From Idiomarina seosinensis_A (lineage in GTDB: Bacteria; Pseudomonadota; Gammaproteobacteria; Enterobacterales; Alteromonadaceae), in assembly GCF_044797955.1 (NCBI RefSeq), contig NZ_CP085211.1:1302001-1366000 (forward strand): a DNA stretch of 64,000 nucleotides. The letters run 5' to 3'. A program made the position numbers and the translations under genes. Position 1 is the first letter of the stretch; every line of letters begins with the position of its first letter. Below the pieces are notes generated by a model, which made no database searches, was not told where the DNA came from, and worked only from the letters and a program-made list of their open reading frames with translations. Of the stretch, positions 51,424 through 60,008 are shown in pieces.

Positions 51424-52044
51424 ATGCAAGTGGTGTCAGAAAGAACTTCGCAACGGGGAGTTATGAAAGCATCCCAGCAAGACACTGCCGAGCGCGCAGC
51501 AGAACTGCTGTCCAAGGTAGCAGAAACTCGCAGCCGCGCGGCTTTTAGCGAGCTGTTTCGCCATTTTGCTCCCAAATTGCAGGCGTATGGTACGCGTCAG
51601 TTTGGCAACGAACAGGTTGCTATGGACTTAGTACAGGAAACGATGACTAACGTGTGGCATAAGGCACATTTGTTCAAGCCTGATCGCGGTTCGCCTTCTA
51701 CATGGATTTTTACTATCGCAAGAAACATTCGATTTGATTTATTGCGAAAAAACAAAAAAAGAAAGGACGATATCAGCGCTGATGAGCTATGGCCTATATT
51801 GGCTGAAACTAACGACAGCTTAGACGATGGCTATGCGTTAGATAACGATGTATTAATGCAGGAAATAGCGCATTATTACGCACAATTACCAGACGCCCAG
51901 CGTGTTGTGGTAGAAAAAATCTATATCGAGGGCAAGTCGCAACAGGAAGTTTCAGACTCATTGGGTATTCCACTGGGTACTGTTAAGTCTCGTACTCGTT
52001 TGGCATTAAAAAAATTGAAAGAGTTAATCGTAGACCATGATTAA
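51424..52044 (+). CDS. ECF sigma factor, RpoE/ChrR type
   Basis: A 206-residue ECF sigma factor. Region 2 is about 45-110 (FSELFRHFAPKLQAYGTRQF, AMDLVQETMTNVWHKAHLF, PSTWIFTIARNIRFDLLRK) and region 4 about 145-200 (LPDAQRVVVEKIYIEGKSQQEVSDSLGIPLGTVKSRTRLALKKL). With the zinc-cupin ChrR gene overlapping it by 8 bp, it fits the ECF11 group, which in Rhodobacter answers singlet oxygen. The start may be the ATG at 51424 (AAGG upstream) or 51463 (GGGGAG upstream). A near-perfect cognate promoter precedes it. It most likely controls the phr operon and the LON gene. Confidence 0.93.
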   Translation: MQVVSERTSQRGVMKASQQDTAERAAELLSKVAETRSRAAFSELFRHFAPKLQAYGTRQFGNEQVAMDLVQETMTNVWHKAHLFKPDRGSPSTWIFTIARNIRFDLLRKNKKRKDDISADELWPILAETNDSLDDGYALDNDVLMQEIAHYYAQLPDAQRVVVEKIYIEGKSQQEVSDSLGIPLGTVKSRTRLALKKLKELIVDHD

Positions 52045-52726
52045 ATCACATCCGAGTGAAGAATTATTAGTTAACTATGCGGCCGGCGATCTAACTTCTG
52101 CCATGACGTTGGTTTTAGGCACTCACATCGACATGTGTCCGACTTGCCAGCAAACCTTGTGCGAGATCGAAGAAGATTTATGCCGTAAGCATCTTGATAC
52201 CGTGGTTGAAACCTTAACGGTACCGACTGATCATTATGAGGGCATGAGTAAAGCGCGTTGTGACAAAATGCTTGAGCAGATTTTTTCTTCTCAGGCCAAA
52301 CCTCCGGTCAGGGCAGAAGAGCTGATTTGCCTGGAAGGCCGTCGCTTTGTATTACCGCGCACTCTTGCTCATAATCGCGGCCGGATTGGTGAATGGACCC
52401 ATATGGTGGGTAAATTATGGCGCGCACCTATAAAAGTTGGTGAAAAAGGTCAGACGAACCTGATTTACATGGCGCCAGGGGCCCAGGTTCCTGAGCATAC
52501 TCATAAGGGGCAGGAAGCCACATTAGTGCTTGATGGCGTGTTTAATGACGAGCAGGGCTCGTATCAGGACGGCGACTTCATTTTACTGGACGCGGAGCGA
52601 AAGCATAGTCCGCACACCAAAGATGAAGACTGCTTAACACTGGCAACATTAAATGCCCCACTCTACTTCACTTCTGGGGTCAGTCGTTTGCTTAATCCCT
52701 TCAGTAGCCTGTTTTTCAGGGGCTGA
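52037..52726 (+). CDS. chrR: anti-sigma factor, ChrR type (zinc ASD plus cupin)
   Basis: ChrR holds the ECF sigma factor inactive until singlet oxygen or organic peroxide appears. The 229-residue product has the N-terminal zinc anti-sigma motif (His5, His30, Cys34, Cys37; THIDMCPTCQQ), then a cupin with ligands His154, His156, Glu160 (PEHTHKGQEATLVL) and His190 (AERKHSPH). The spacing is the same as in Rhodobacter ChrR, offset by about 13 residues in the cupin. Start overlaps the sigma gene by 8 bp. A C-terminal stretch LLNPFSSLFF is hydrophobic. It converges with ihfA. Confidence 0.93.
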   Translation: MIKSHPSEELLVNYAAGDLTSAMTLVLGTHIDMCPTCQQTLCEIEEDLCRKHLDTVVETLTVPTDHYEGMSKARCDKMLEQIFSSQAKPPVRAEELICLEGRRFVLPRTLAHNRGRIGEWTHMVGKLWRAPIKVGEKGQTNLIYMAPGAQVPEHTHKGQEATLVLDGVFNDEQGSYQDGDFILLDAERKHSPHTKDEDCLTLATLNAPLYFTSGVSRLLNPFSSLFFRG

Positions 52727-52746
52727 AGAAAAGGGGTTGAAGAAAA
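52719..52746 (+). repeat. 14-bp tandem repeat at the chrR stop
   Basis: GGGGCTGAAGAAAA (52719-52732) is followed at once by GGGGTTGAAGAAAA (52733-52746), with one mismatch. The first copy contains the chrR stop codon, and the second reaches the ihfA stop codon. It looks like a local duplication; no terminator stem is formed by it. Confidence 0.6.
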
Positions 52747-53043
52747 TCAATAATCCGGCTTTGCTGTTTCTACGCGGTTCTTAAATTTTTGGCCCGGCTT
52801 AAAGCTGACAACACGCCGGGCTGAAATAGGAATGTCTTCCCCGGTCTTTGGATTACGACCGGGGCGTTCACTTTTTTCACGCAGTTCAAAGTTACCAAAG
52901 CCCGATAACTTAACTATTTCGCCACCTTCCAAAGCCGAGCGAATTTCTTCAAAAAAGTCCTCTACTAAGGTCTTGGCATCTTGCTTGTTAATGCCGTACT
53001 TTTCAAAGAGCACTTCCGCTAATTCTGCTTTGGTCAGCGCCAT
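52747..53043 (-). CDS. ihfA: integration host factor subunit alpha
   Basis: The alpha half of the DNA-bending IHF heterodimer; the beta gene is at 11162. The 98-residue product has the DNABII core KLSGFGNFELREKSERPGRNPKTGEDIPI and the N-terminus MALTKAELAEVLFEKYGINK typical of IhfA. It follows pheT by 3 bp, the standard pheST-ihfA order, and ends the thrS operon. It converges with chrR. Confidence 0.96.
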   Translation of the reverse strand: MALTKAELAEVLFEKYGINKQDAKTLVEDFFEEIRSALEGGEIVKLSGFGNFELREKSERPGRNPKTGEDIPISARRVVSFKPGQKFKNRVETAKPDY

Positions 53044-53046
53044 AAT

Positions 53047-55434
53047 TTAGTCCCTCAAAATTGCGTCAAATTGGGTCTTTAACCGATTAACAAACTGCTC
53101 AACAAGAGCATTCACCTCTGCTTCTTCAAGAGTCTTGGTCTTGTCCTGCAGCGTTAATGCCAGTGCCAGGCTGCGTTTACCCGCCGGTACGCCTTCACCC
53201 TGATACACATCAAATAAGTTTAGGCCAACCAACTGGCTTATGCCAATACTTTCCAACTCGGTAAGTACTTCACCTGCCGCAATATCTTGATCAAGAACAA
53301 CCGCTAAATCACGACGAATACTGGGGAATCGTGAAATCGTCTGAGCCACCGGAATACGCTTAATGCTGATGGCTTCGAGTAATATTTCGAACACAAAAGC
53401 ACGTTGATTCAGACCAAAAGTTTTCTCGTATTGTGGATGCAAAGCGCCGATAAAGCCGACTTTCCGGCCATTTTTATAAATAGCGGCAGACTGCCCAGGG
53501 TGCAGCGCGTCATGTTGATCGGCGACAAAGCGAAATTCATTAGCCTCGCCGGTTCGGGCGATTAATGCTTCAACGTCACCTTTTAAGTCGTAAAAATCGA
53601 CGTTGCGTTCTGCTTCTGACCAATTCTCAGGCACGGCTTTGCCGCTTTTAATACCGGCCAATACCGGTTCTTGTCTAACATCGTTTTCCGCCATCGGGTC
53701 GGGGATAAAGCGCAATCCCGTTTCGACCAAAGCTAACAGACTTTGCTGGCGTTTTTGATTATAGGCTACTGCATTAACCAGTCCTGGCCAAAGACTAAGC
53801 CGCATAGACGACATATCAATGGAAATAGGATGAGGTAAGGTTAAGGCCGGAGAATCGCTGAACAATAAAGCCTGATGCTTCGGGTCAACAAAGCTATAGG
53901 TAATGGCTTCCTGATAACCTCGCTCAACTAAAGCATCCACCAGTTGGTGTCGGCTTAACTGTGCTTCGGGGTGCTCACTCATCCGCAGTTGAGCGGCCGG
54001 AGCCTCTGCCACAATGCGGTTATAACCATAAATCCGCGCGACCTCTTCAATCAGATCTTCCTCAATGCTGAGGTCAAAACGATACGATGGAATTTTGACT
54101 TGCCAGCCCGCATCTTGCTGCTCAACGCCAAGACCAAGACGCTGTAAAATATCGGTAACTTGCTGCTCATCGATGTGCATACCCAGCAATTTGGCCAACC
54201 TGGCTGCCCGTAATGTGACGGTCGGTCGACTCGGTAAATGTGACTCAGCAACGGCTTCTACAACAGGACCGGCTTCTCCGCCTGCGATATCCAGCAATAA
54301 CTGCGTAGCGCGCTCCATTGCCGTGCGTTGTAAGTCCGGATCCACTCCTCTTTCATAACGGTGCGAAGCGTCGGTATGCAAGCCAAAACGACGCGCTTTA
54401 CCCAGAATAGCATCGGGCGCAAAAAACGCGCTTTCCAAAAAGACATTTTGGCTATGGGTAGTCACACCACTGTCCTGTCCGCCGTAAACACCGGCCATAG
54501 CGAGGGCTTTATGCTCATCAGCAATAACCAGAACGTCGTCATCTAAGGCTATCGGAGTGCCGTCAAGTAAAGTCAGAGACTCACCAGGTTGAGCTAAACG
54601 CACCTGGATGTCGCCCTGTACGTTATCGAGATCAAAGGCATGCATCGGGTGACCCAACTCTAACAGCACAAAGTTGGTTACATCCACTACCGGATCGATG
54701 CTGCGGATACCACTACGGCGTAACTTTTCAGTCATCCAGATGGGGCTTGGCCGGGATACATCGACGCCTTTAATCACACGACCCAGGTACCGCGGGCATT
54801 GTGCAGCAGCGCGCAGATGAATGGCACGTTGATCATCAATAGTCGGTGCCACCGCTGGCACTTTGGGTTCGTTAACAGGCAGCTGGTTCAACACACCAAC
54901 TTCGCGAGCGATTCCCCGGATACTCAGGCAGTCACCGCGGTTAGGAGTTAAGTCGATGTCGAAGCTATTATCTTCCAGTGCCAGGTATTGACGATAGTCC
55001 TCGCCAACCGGAGCATCATCGGGTAACTCGATAATCCCTTCATGGTCATCCAGCAGACCCAGTTCTTTATAGGAACACAGCATGCCGTGCGAGGCCTGGC
55101 CACGCAATTTAGCCTTTTTTATTTTAAAATCGCCGGGCAACAAGGCCCCGACTTTCGCAACTACAACTTTAATACCCTGACGGCAATTCGGCGCGCCGCA
55201 AACGATATCCAGCAGTTCGCCGTCATTCGTATTCACTTTAGTAACTTGTAGCTTATCGGCATCGGGATGAGTTCCACACTCCACCACTTCACCAACAACT
55301 ACTGTATGAAAGTCGGCCGCGACCGGCTCAAAACCATCAACTTCCAGGCCAGCCATGCTCAGCTGTTCACTTAATTCGTTGCTGTTAATCGGTGGATTAA
55401 CCCACTCTCTTAACCATTGTTCACTAAATTTCAT
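53047..55434 (-). CDS. pheT: phenylalanine-tRNA ligase beta subunit
   Basis: PheT forms the alpha2-beta2 phenylalanyl-tRNA synthetase with PheS and carries the editing site. The 795-residue product has the tRNA-binding (EMAP-like) domain about 40-150 (VGEVVECGTHPDADKLQVTKV), B3/B4 editing domain, B5 (VTLRAARLAKLLGMHI) and the C-terminal anticodon-binding FDX-ACB domain (AQTISRFPSIRRDLAVVLDQDI). Length matches E. coli (795). It starts 23 bp after pheS. Confidence 0.97.
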   Translation of the reverse strand: MKFSEQWLREWVNPPINSNELSEQLSMAGLEVDGFEPVAADFHTVVVGEVVECGTHPDADKLQVTKVNTNDGELLDIVCGAPNCRQGIKVVVAKVGALLPGDFKIKKAKLRGQASHGMLCSYKELGLLDDHEGIIELPDDAPVGEDYRQYLALEDNSFDIDLTPNRGDCLSIRGIAREVGVLNQLPVNEPKVPAVAPTIDDQRAIHLRAAAQCPRYLGRVIKGVDVSRPSPIWMTEKLRRSGIRSIDPVVDVTNFVLLELGHPMHAFDLDNVQGDIQVRLAQPGESLTLLDGTPIALDDDVLVIADEHKALAMAGVYGGQDSGVTTHSQNVFLESAFFAPDAILGKARRFGLHTDASHRYERGVDPDLQRTAMERATQLLLDIAGGEAGPVVEAVAESHLPSRPTVTLRAARLAKLLGMHIDEQQVTDILQRLGLGVEQQDAGWQVKIPSYRFDLSIEEDLIEEVARIYGYNRIVAEAPAAQLRMSEHPEAQLSRHQLVDALVERGYQEAITYSFVDPKHQALLFSDSPALTLPHPISIDMSSMRLSLWPGLVNAVAYNQKRQQSLLALVETGLRFIPDPMAENDVRQEPVLAGIKSGKAVPENWSEAERNVDFYDLKGDVEALIARTGEANEFRFVADQHDALHPGQSAAIYKNGRKVGFIGALHPQYEKTFGLNQRAFVFEILLEAISIKRIPVAQTISRFPSIRRDLAVVLDQDIAAGEVLTELESIGISQLVGLNLFDVYQGEGVPAGKRSLALALTLQDKTKTLEEAEVNALVEQFVNRLKTQFDAILRD

Positions 55435-55457
55435 TGTTGCAACTGCCCTTTCATTGA

Positions 55458-56438
55458 TTAGTTAAATTGCTTTAAGAAACGCAGGTCATTTTCAAAAAAT
55501 GAGCGTAAATCGGTGACGCCGTAACGTAGCATTGTCAGGCGCTCAACCCCCATACCAAAAGCAAAGCCGGTATATTTCTCCGCATCAATACCAACGGCTT
55601 TTAAGACGTTCGGGTGTACCATTCCGCATCCCAATACTTCCAGCCATTTACCGTCTTTACCCATGACATCAACTTCCGCTGAGGGCTCAGTAAAAGGAAA
55701 ATATGAGGGTCGGAAACGGACCTGTAAAGACTCTTCAAAAAAGTGTGTCAGAAAGTCCTCTAAAATGCCTTTAAGCTGAGTAAAGGAGACATCAGTATCG
55801 ACCATTAACCCCTCAACCTGATGGAACATCGGCGTGTGAGTCTGATCGTAATCGTTGCGGTAAACACGGCCTGGCGAAATAATCCGCAGCGGCGGTTGCT
55901 CGACTTCCATGGTACGTATCTGGACCCCGGAGGTCTGCGTCCGCAGCATTGAGGAAGGGGTGAAATAAAACGTATCATGATCAGCGCGAGCCGGATGATT
56001 GGCCGGAATATTCAGCGCATCAAAGTTATGAAAGCCGTCTTCAACTTCAGGGCCTTCTTTTACGCTAAAACCCAGGTCTCCAAAAAACTGCTCGATGCGG
56101 CGAATAGTTTGTGTAACCGGGTGTACCCCACCCACCTGGGTGCCGCGACCCGGCAGACTGACATCAATCCGCTCTGCCTCGAGTTTGGCCTTTAATTCCT
56201 CAGCTTTAAGCAATTCTTTTCGTGCATTAATGCTGTTTTGCACCTGCTGCTTCGCTTGATTTATTTTTTGGCCGGCTTCGCGTCGTTCCGATGCATCCAG
56301 TTTGCCTAACCCTTTTAATAATTCGGTCAGCTTGCCCTTTTTTCCCATGTACTCAACCCGGACTTCATCCAACCGCTGCGGAGAGTCCGCGCTGGCGATG
56401 GCCTGTCCGGCCTGGTTAACGATTTCCTCTAATTGCAT
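55458..56438 (-). CDS. pheS: phenylalanine-tRNA ligase alpha subunit
   Basis: The catalytic subunit charging tRNA-Phe. The 326-residue product has an N-terminal coiled coil and the class II motifs PARADHDTFYF (near motif 1), GRVYRNDYDQTHTPMFHQVEG (motif 2) and GFAFGMGVERLTMLRYGVTDLR (motif 3). The substrate-specificity Ala is in this last motif (VGFAFG-type). I start at the ATG at 56436-56438 with GAGGA upstream; a TTG five codons earlier is unlikely. It follows rplT across a terminator, with its own promoter candidate. Confidence 0.97.
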   Translation of the reverse strand: MQLEEIVNQAGQAIASADSPQRLDEVRVEYMGKKGKLTELLKGLGKLDASERREAGQKINQAKQQVQNSINARKELLKAEELKAKLEAERIDVSLPGRGTQVGGVHPVTQTIRRIEQFFGDLGFSVKEGPEVEDGFHNFDALNIPANHPARADHDTFYFTPSSMLRTQTSGVQIRTMEVEQPPLRIISPGRVYRNDYDQTHTPMFHQVEGLMVDTDVSFTQLKGILEDFLTHFFEESLQVRFRPSYFPFTEPSAEVDVMGKDGKWLEVLGCGMVHPNVLKAVGIDAEKYTGFAFGMGVERLTMLRYGVTDLRSFFENDLRFLKQFN

Positions 56439-56489
56439 GGTTTTCCTCAACACCTACACTATGCGACTAAGCAAAATTTTAAAGGCTTT

Positions 56490-56498
56490 ATTCTAGCA
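56490..56498 (-). promoter_or_regulatory. extended -10 promoter candidate for pheST-ihfA
   Basis: On the minus strand TGCTAGAAT combines TAGAAT (56490-56495) with an upstream TGC, an extended -10. It lies just past the rplT terminator and would start RNA near 56483, about 45 bases before pheS. No good -35 is visible. Confidence 0.45.
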
Positions 56499-56509
56499 GA
56501 GTTTTGATC

Positions 56510-56536
56510 AAAAAAGGGAGCCTGACGGCTCCCTTT
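56510..56536 (-). terminator. strong terminator between rplT and pheS
   Basis: A ten-bp stem (56513-56522 with 56527-56536, core GGGAGCC) with a TGAC loop is followed on the minus strand by six T residues. It lies 47 bp past the rplT stop and should end or attenuate the infC-rpmI-rplT message. Confidence 0.93.
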
Positions 56537-56582
56537 GAAATCTGTTCGTTTTCAACCATCCACGTCGGGACAGCTCAATCGA

Positions 56583-56936
56583 TTACAGTGCGCCTTTCGC
56601 TTTCTCAACCAAAGCGGCAAAGCCGTTTTGATCATGAACTGCGATATCAGCCAGAATTTTACGATCGATTTCAATCGATGCTTTTTTCAGACCATTGATA
56701 AAGCGGCTGTACGACAAACCATTTTGACGGGCCGCAGCATTAATACGCACAATCCACAACTGACGGAATTGACGTTTTTTGTTGCGACGGTCACGGTAAG
56801 CGTATTGACCCGCTTTAGTAACTGCCTGAACCGCAACGCGATAAACGCGACTGCGTGCACCATAATAACCTTTCGCCTGCTTTAGGACTTTTTTGTGACG
56901 CGCTCTCGCGATTACACCACGTTTTACTCGTGCCAT
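56583..56936 (-). CDS. rplT: 50S ribosomal protein L20
   Basis: L20 is an early assembly protein of the 50S subunit and, in E. coli, represses translation of its own operon. The 117-residue product MARVKRGVIARARHKKVLKQAKGYYGARSRVYRVA... is basic and matches L20 fully (E. coli 118). It lies 13 bp after rpmI and before a strong terminator. Confidence 0.97.
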   Translation of the reverse strand: MARVKRGVIARARHKKVLKQAKGYYGARSRVYRVAVQAVTKAGQYAYRDRRNKKRQFRQLWIVRINAAARQNGLSYSRFINGLKKASIEIDRKILADIAVHDQNGFAALVEKAKGAL

Positions 56937-56949
56937 TTGCTATCTCCCC

Positions 56950-57147
56950 TTATGCGTACGGTAACATGCGAGCGACTAATTGAACGTCGGCCTCATGGAC
57001 CATGTTCTTAGCGCGAAGCTGACGCTTACGCTTAGGGCTCTTTTTTGTCAAAATGTGACGCAAGTGAGATTGCTTGCACTTAAAACCACCTGAAGCAGTC
57101 TTTTTAAAGCGCTTTGCAGCGCCCTTGTTCGATTTCATTTTCGGCAT
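56950..57147 (-). CDS. rpmI: 50S ribosomal protein L35
   Basis: A 65-residue protein of the large subunit: MPKMKSNKGAAKRFKKTASGGFKCKQSHLRHILTKKSPKRKRQLRAK. The start is the ATG at 57145-57147, with GGAG upstream; the frame is open 17 codons further but those residues are not L35. It lies 73 bp after infC; in E. coli this gap takes part in the L20-binding fold that controls rpmI-rplT. Confidence 0.96.
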   Translation of the reverse strand: MPKMKSNKGAAKRFKKTASGGFKCKQSHLRHILTKKSPKRKRQLRAKNMVHEADVQLVARMLPYA

Positions 57148-57220
57148 GAAATAAAACTCCGCATTGTTGATAAAAGTGTGACAGGGTGAGCCTGACAATC
57201 AGACTACTTGTAAACCACAA

Positions 57221-57763
57221 TCACTTCTTGATGGGTGCCAGAACCATAATCATCTGGCGCCCTTCGGCACGTCTTGGGAACGACTCAAGTGTTGAGATAT
57301 CTTCCAAATCGTTTTTAACCCGATTCAGTAATTCAATACCCAACTCCTGGTGTGCCATTTCCCGGCCACGGAAACGAATAGTGACTTTGGTTTTGTCACC
57401 TCCCTCGAGGAAACGACGCAGGTTGCGCAGTTTTACCTGGTAGTCGCCCTCATCAGTTCCAGGCCGGAACTTAACTTCCTTTACCTGAATCTGTTTTTGC
57501 TTTTTCTTTTGTTCTTTTTGCTCTTTACTCTTTTCGAAGAGGAACTTACCGTAATCCATTAAGCGGCATACTGGTGGCTCCGCGTTCGGACTCATTTCCA
57601 CCAAGTCAACGCCAGCTTCCGCTGCTGCGTTAAGAGCTTCGTTAATACTGACAACGCCAATCTGTTCGCCTTCGGTCCCGATTAAGCGAACCTCATCAAC
57701 CTTAATTTCGTCGTTGATACGATTTTTATCTGCAGCTTTTTGAGTTCTTTTTCCGCCTTTAAT
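57221..57763 (-). CDS. infC: translation initiation factor IF-3, AUU start
   Basis: IF-3 binds the 30S subunit, blocks 50S joining and checks start codon pairing. The 180-residue product begins KGGKRTQKAADKNRINDEIKVDEVRLIG and covers the N-domain, the basic linker KEQKEQKKKQKQIQVKEVKF and the C-domain (RPGTDEGDYQVKLRNLRRFLE). The only start that keeps the full N-domain is the ATT at 57761-57763, preceded by GGAGGAATAAACC. The same AUU start is used in E. coli so that IF-3 can repress itself. The first ATG in frame (57604) would lose the N-domain. It follows thrS by 23 bp. Confidence 0.96.
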   Translation of the reverse strand: MKGGKRTQKAADKNRINDEIKVDEVRLIGTEGEQIGVVSINEALNAAAEAGVDLVEMSPNAEPPVCRLMDYGKFLFEKSKEQKEQKKKQKQIQVKEVKFRPGTDEGDYQVKLRNLRRFLEGGDKTKVTIRFRGREMAHQELGIELLNRVKNDLEDISTLESFPRRAEGRQMIMVLAPIKK

Positions 57764-57786
57764 GGTTTATTCCTCCATCTAATTTT

Positions 57787-59700
57787 TTAAATTTTGCGGG
57801 TCCGTACTTCGTCTTCAATACGTGCAATGAAATCAGCCAATGGGAGTTTACCCAAATCTTCACCACCACGAGTACGTACCGCAACCTCGCCTGCTTCGAC
57901 TTCTTTATCGCCGACAACCAGCAAATAAGGGACGCGTTTAAGCGTATGCTCTCGGATCTTAAAGCCTATTTTCTCATTTCTCAAGTCGGCAGAGGCCCGA
58001 ATTCCCTTTTTATTCAACGATTTTACCACATTTTTTACATAATCACTCTGATTATCCGTAATATTCATTAAGACAACCTGAGTTGGCGCCAGCCAAGTTG
58101 GAAAATGACCGGCATATTCCTCGATCAAAATACCCATAAAGCGCTCTAACGAACCCAAAATGGCGCGGTGGATCATAACCGGTGTATGGCGTCCGTTATC
58201 CTCACCTACGTAAGTGGCACCTAAACGCTCAGGCAGCGCGAAGTCCAGCTGAATCGTACCACATTGCCAGGCGCGGCCTAGACAATCAAACAAGGTGAAT
58301 TCGATCTTCGGCCCATAAAATGCACCCTCACCCGGTAAGTAGTCAAAGTCGATGTCGTGGGTTTTAAGAGCATCCGCCAGGGCTTTCTCAGTCCGATCCC
58401 AGGTGGCATCTTCGCCCAGCCGTTTTTCTGGCCGCGTTGACAATTTTACGTCAATCTTTTCAAAACCAAAAGTGGCATAGGTTTCGTACACCATTTCGAT
58501 GCATTTGGCGACTTCTGACTGCACCTGCTCTTCGGTACAAAAGACATGGGCGTCGTCCTGGGTAAAACCACGGACGCGCATCAGACCATGTAAAGCGCCC
58601 GACGGCTCGTTGCGGTGGCAACTGCCAAACTCTGCCATCCGCAAAGGCAAGTCCCGGTAGGACTTCAAGCCCTGGTTAAAAATTTGAACGTGGCCCGGGC
58701 AGTTCATTGGTTTAACCGCATACTCGCGATTTTCAGAGGCGGTTGTGAACATCAGCTCTGAGAATTTTTCCCAGTGTCCTGATTTTTCCCACAATACCCG
58801 ATCCATCATCATCGGACCTTTGACTTCCTGGTAATCGTACTCACGCAGTTTTTCGCGAATATAATCTTCCAGTTCACGAAAAATTGTCCACCCATTATGG
58901 TGCCAGAAGACCATACCCGGCGCTTCTTCCTGCCAATGGAATAAGTCCTGGTTTTTACCAATTTTGCGGTGGTCACGTTTCTCCGCTTCTTCCAGGCGTT
59001 TTAAATGCGCTTTTAGCTGTTTTTTGTCAGCCCAGGCCGTCCCGTAGATGCGCTGCAGCATTTTATTATCGGGGTTACCGCGCCAGTATGCGCCTGACAT
59101 TTTCATCACTTTAAAATGCTGGCAGAATTTCATGGTCGGAACATGCGGTCCCCGACACATATCAATATATTCTTCGTGATGATACAAAGCAGGCCGCGAC
59201 TCAGTCGGGATGTTTTCGTCCAGAATCTCAATTTTATATGATTCATGACGCTCGGCAAAAGTTTCACGAGCTGTTTCCCAACTGACTTTATTTTTTACTA
59301 CTGCGTATTCGGTTTTCGCCAGTTCCTTCATTCGCTTTTCAAGCTTATCTAAATCTTCTTGAGTGAAGGTATGATCAACGTCGATATCGTAATAAAAACC
59401 ATTTTCGATCACCGGCCCAATAGCCATTTTGGCCTCAGGCCACAACTGCTTTACCGCATGCCCCATCAGATGGGCACAGGAATGACGAATGATATGCACA
59501 CCGTCATCGTCTTTCGGTGTGACTATTTCGACATCAGCGTCGTGCTCGATTTTATCGCAGGCATCCGCCAGTTCACCATCAATGCGGCCGGCTACCGTGG
59601 CTTTTGCCAGGCCCGGGCCGATATCCATAGCGATATCCATAATTGAAACGGGCTGTTCAAATTCGCGTTGACTTCCGTCAGGGAGAGTAATTACAGGCAT
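57787..59700 (-). CDS. thrS: threonine-tRNA ligase
   Basis: ThrS charges tRNA-Thr and edits misplaced serine. The 637-residue product has an N-terminal TGS domain (MPVITLPDGSQREFEQPVSIMDIA), the editing domain with HSCAHLMGHAVKQLWP, and the class II catalytic core (MNCPGHVQIFNQGLKSYRDLPLRMAEFGSCHRNEPSG with zinc-binding Cys, and MIHRAILGSLERFMGILIEEY), then the anticodon domain. Length as in E. coli (642). In its leader TCACC-ACT-GGTGA can form a small hairpin near the ribosome binding site AGGAAG; E. coli thrS is repressed by ThrRS binding to leader stems, so a similar operator may lie here. Confidence 0.97.
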   Translation of the reverse strand: MPVITLPDGSQREFEQPVSIMDIAMDIGPGLAKATVAGRIDGELADACDKIEHDADVEIVTPKDDDGVHIIRHSCAHLMGHAVKQLWPEAKMAIGPVIENGFYYDIDVDHTFTQEDLDKLEKRMKELAKTEYAVVKNKVSWETARETFAERHESYKIEILDENIPTESRPALYHHEEYIDMCRGPHVPTMKFCQHFKVMKMSGAYWRGNPDNKMLQRIYGTAWADKKQLKAHLKRLEEAEKRDHRKIGKNQDLFHWQEEAPGMVFWHHNGWTIFRELEDYIREKLREYDYQEVKGPMMMDRVLWEKSGHWEKFSELMFTTASENREYAVKPMNCPGHVQIFNQGLKSYRDLPLRMAEFGSCHRNEPSGALHGLMRVRGFTQDDAHVFCTEEQVQSEVAKCIEMVYETYATFGFEKIDVKLSTRPEKRLGEDATWDRTEKALADALKTHDIDFDYLPGEGAFYGPKIEFTLFDCLGRAWQCGTIQLDFALPERLGATYVGEDNGRHTPVMIHRAILGSLERFMGILIEEYAGHFPTWLAPTQVVLMNITDNQSDYVKNVVKSLNKKGIRASADLRNEKIGFKIREHTLKRVPYLLVVGDKEVEAGEVAVRTRGGEDLGKLPLADFIARIEDEVRTRKI

Positions 59701-60008
59701 GAAACTTCCTATTCACCAGTGGTGACACCTACCAAGTGCCACGTGCGCTATTTTGGCTCCACTGCAAAAAAGCAGAACCTTACGAAATTATTGAGTTCGC
59801 TACTGTCGAACATCACGCGCTACTATAATCGACCCGCTATCTTTGGGCAACCATGTGACGCATCTCGTTAACGCCTTGCTGCCGGTTTCTTTGCAGATAA
59901 AACAAATGATTAGATTAATAAGCGTGATTACGCGCATAAATTACTGGCTGGCCCGGCTATTTTGTTTCTATAGTTAAGGCAACGTACACGCTTTCACAGG
60001 AGCCGGAT
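59701..60008. other. divergent gap between thrS and the CPXCG gene
   Basis: This 308-bp gap has no convincing gene. The left part is the probable thrS leader (about 115 bases) with its promoter. The right part, 59872-60008, holds the upstream region of the CPXCG gene, with TATAGT near 59971 as a possible -10 and AGGAG before its start; no clear -35 was found. Confidence 0.6.
59822..59850 (-). promoter_or_regulatory. candidate sigma-70 promoter of the thrS operon
   Basis: On the minus strand TTGCCC (59845-59850), exactly 17 bp and TATAGT (59822-59827) form a good vegetative promoter. RNA would start near 59815 and give a 115-nt thrS leader, long enough for a ThrRS-binding operator. Confidence 0.6.

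Noticed and set aside
56486..56557. A 23-codon frame between rplT and pheS as a possible pheM-like leader
   Set aside because: It has only one Phe codon, and the terminator stem is part of it; it does not fit a Phe attenuator.
57221..57604. Short infC starting at the first ATG
   Set aside because: It would remove about 53 residues of the IF-3 N-domain; the ATT start with a strong ribosome binding site restores the full protein.
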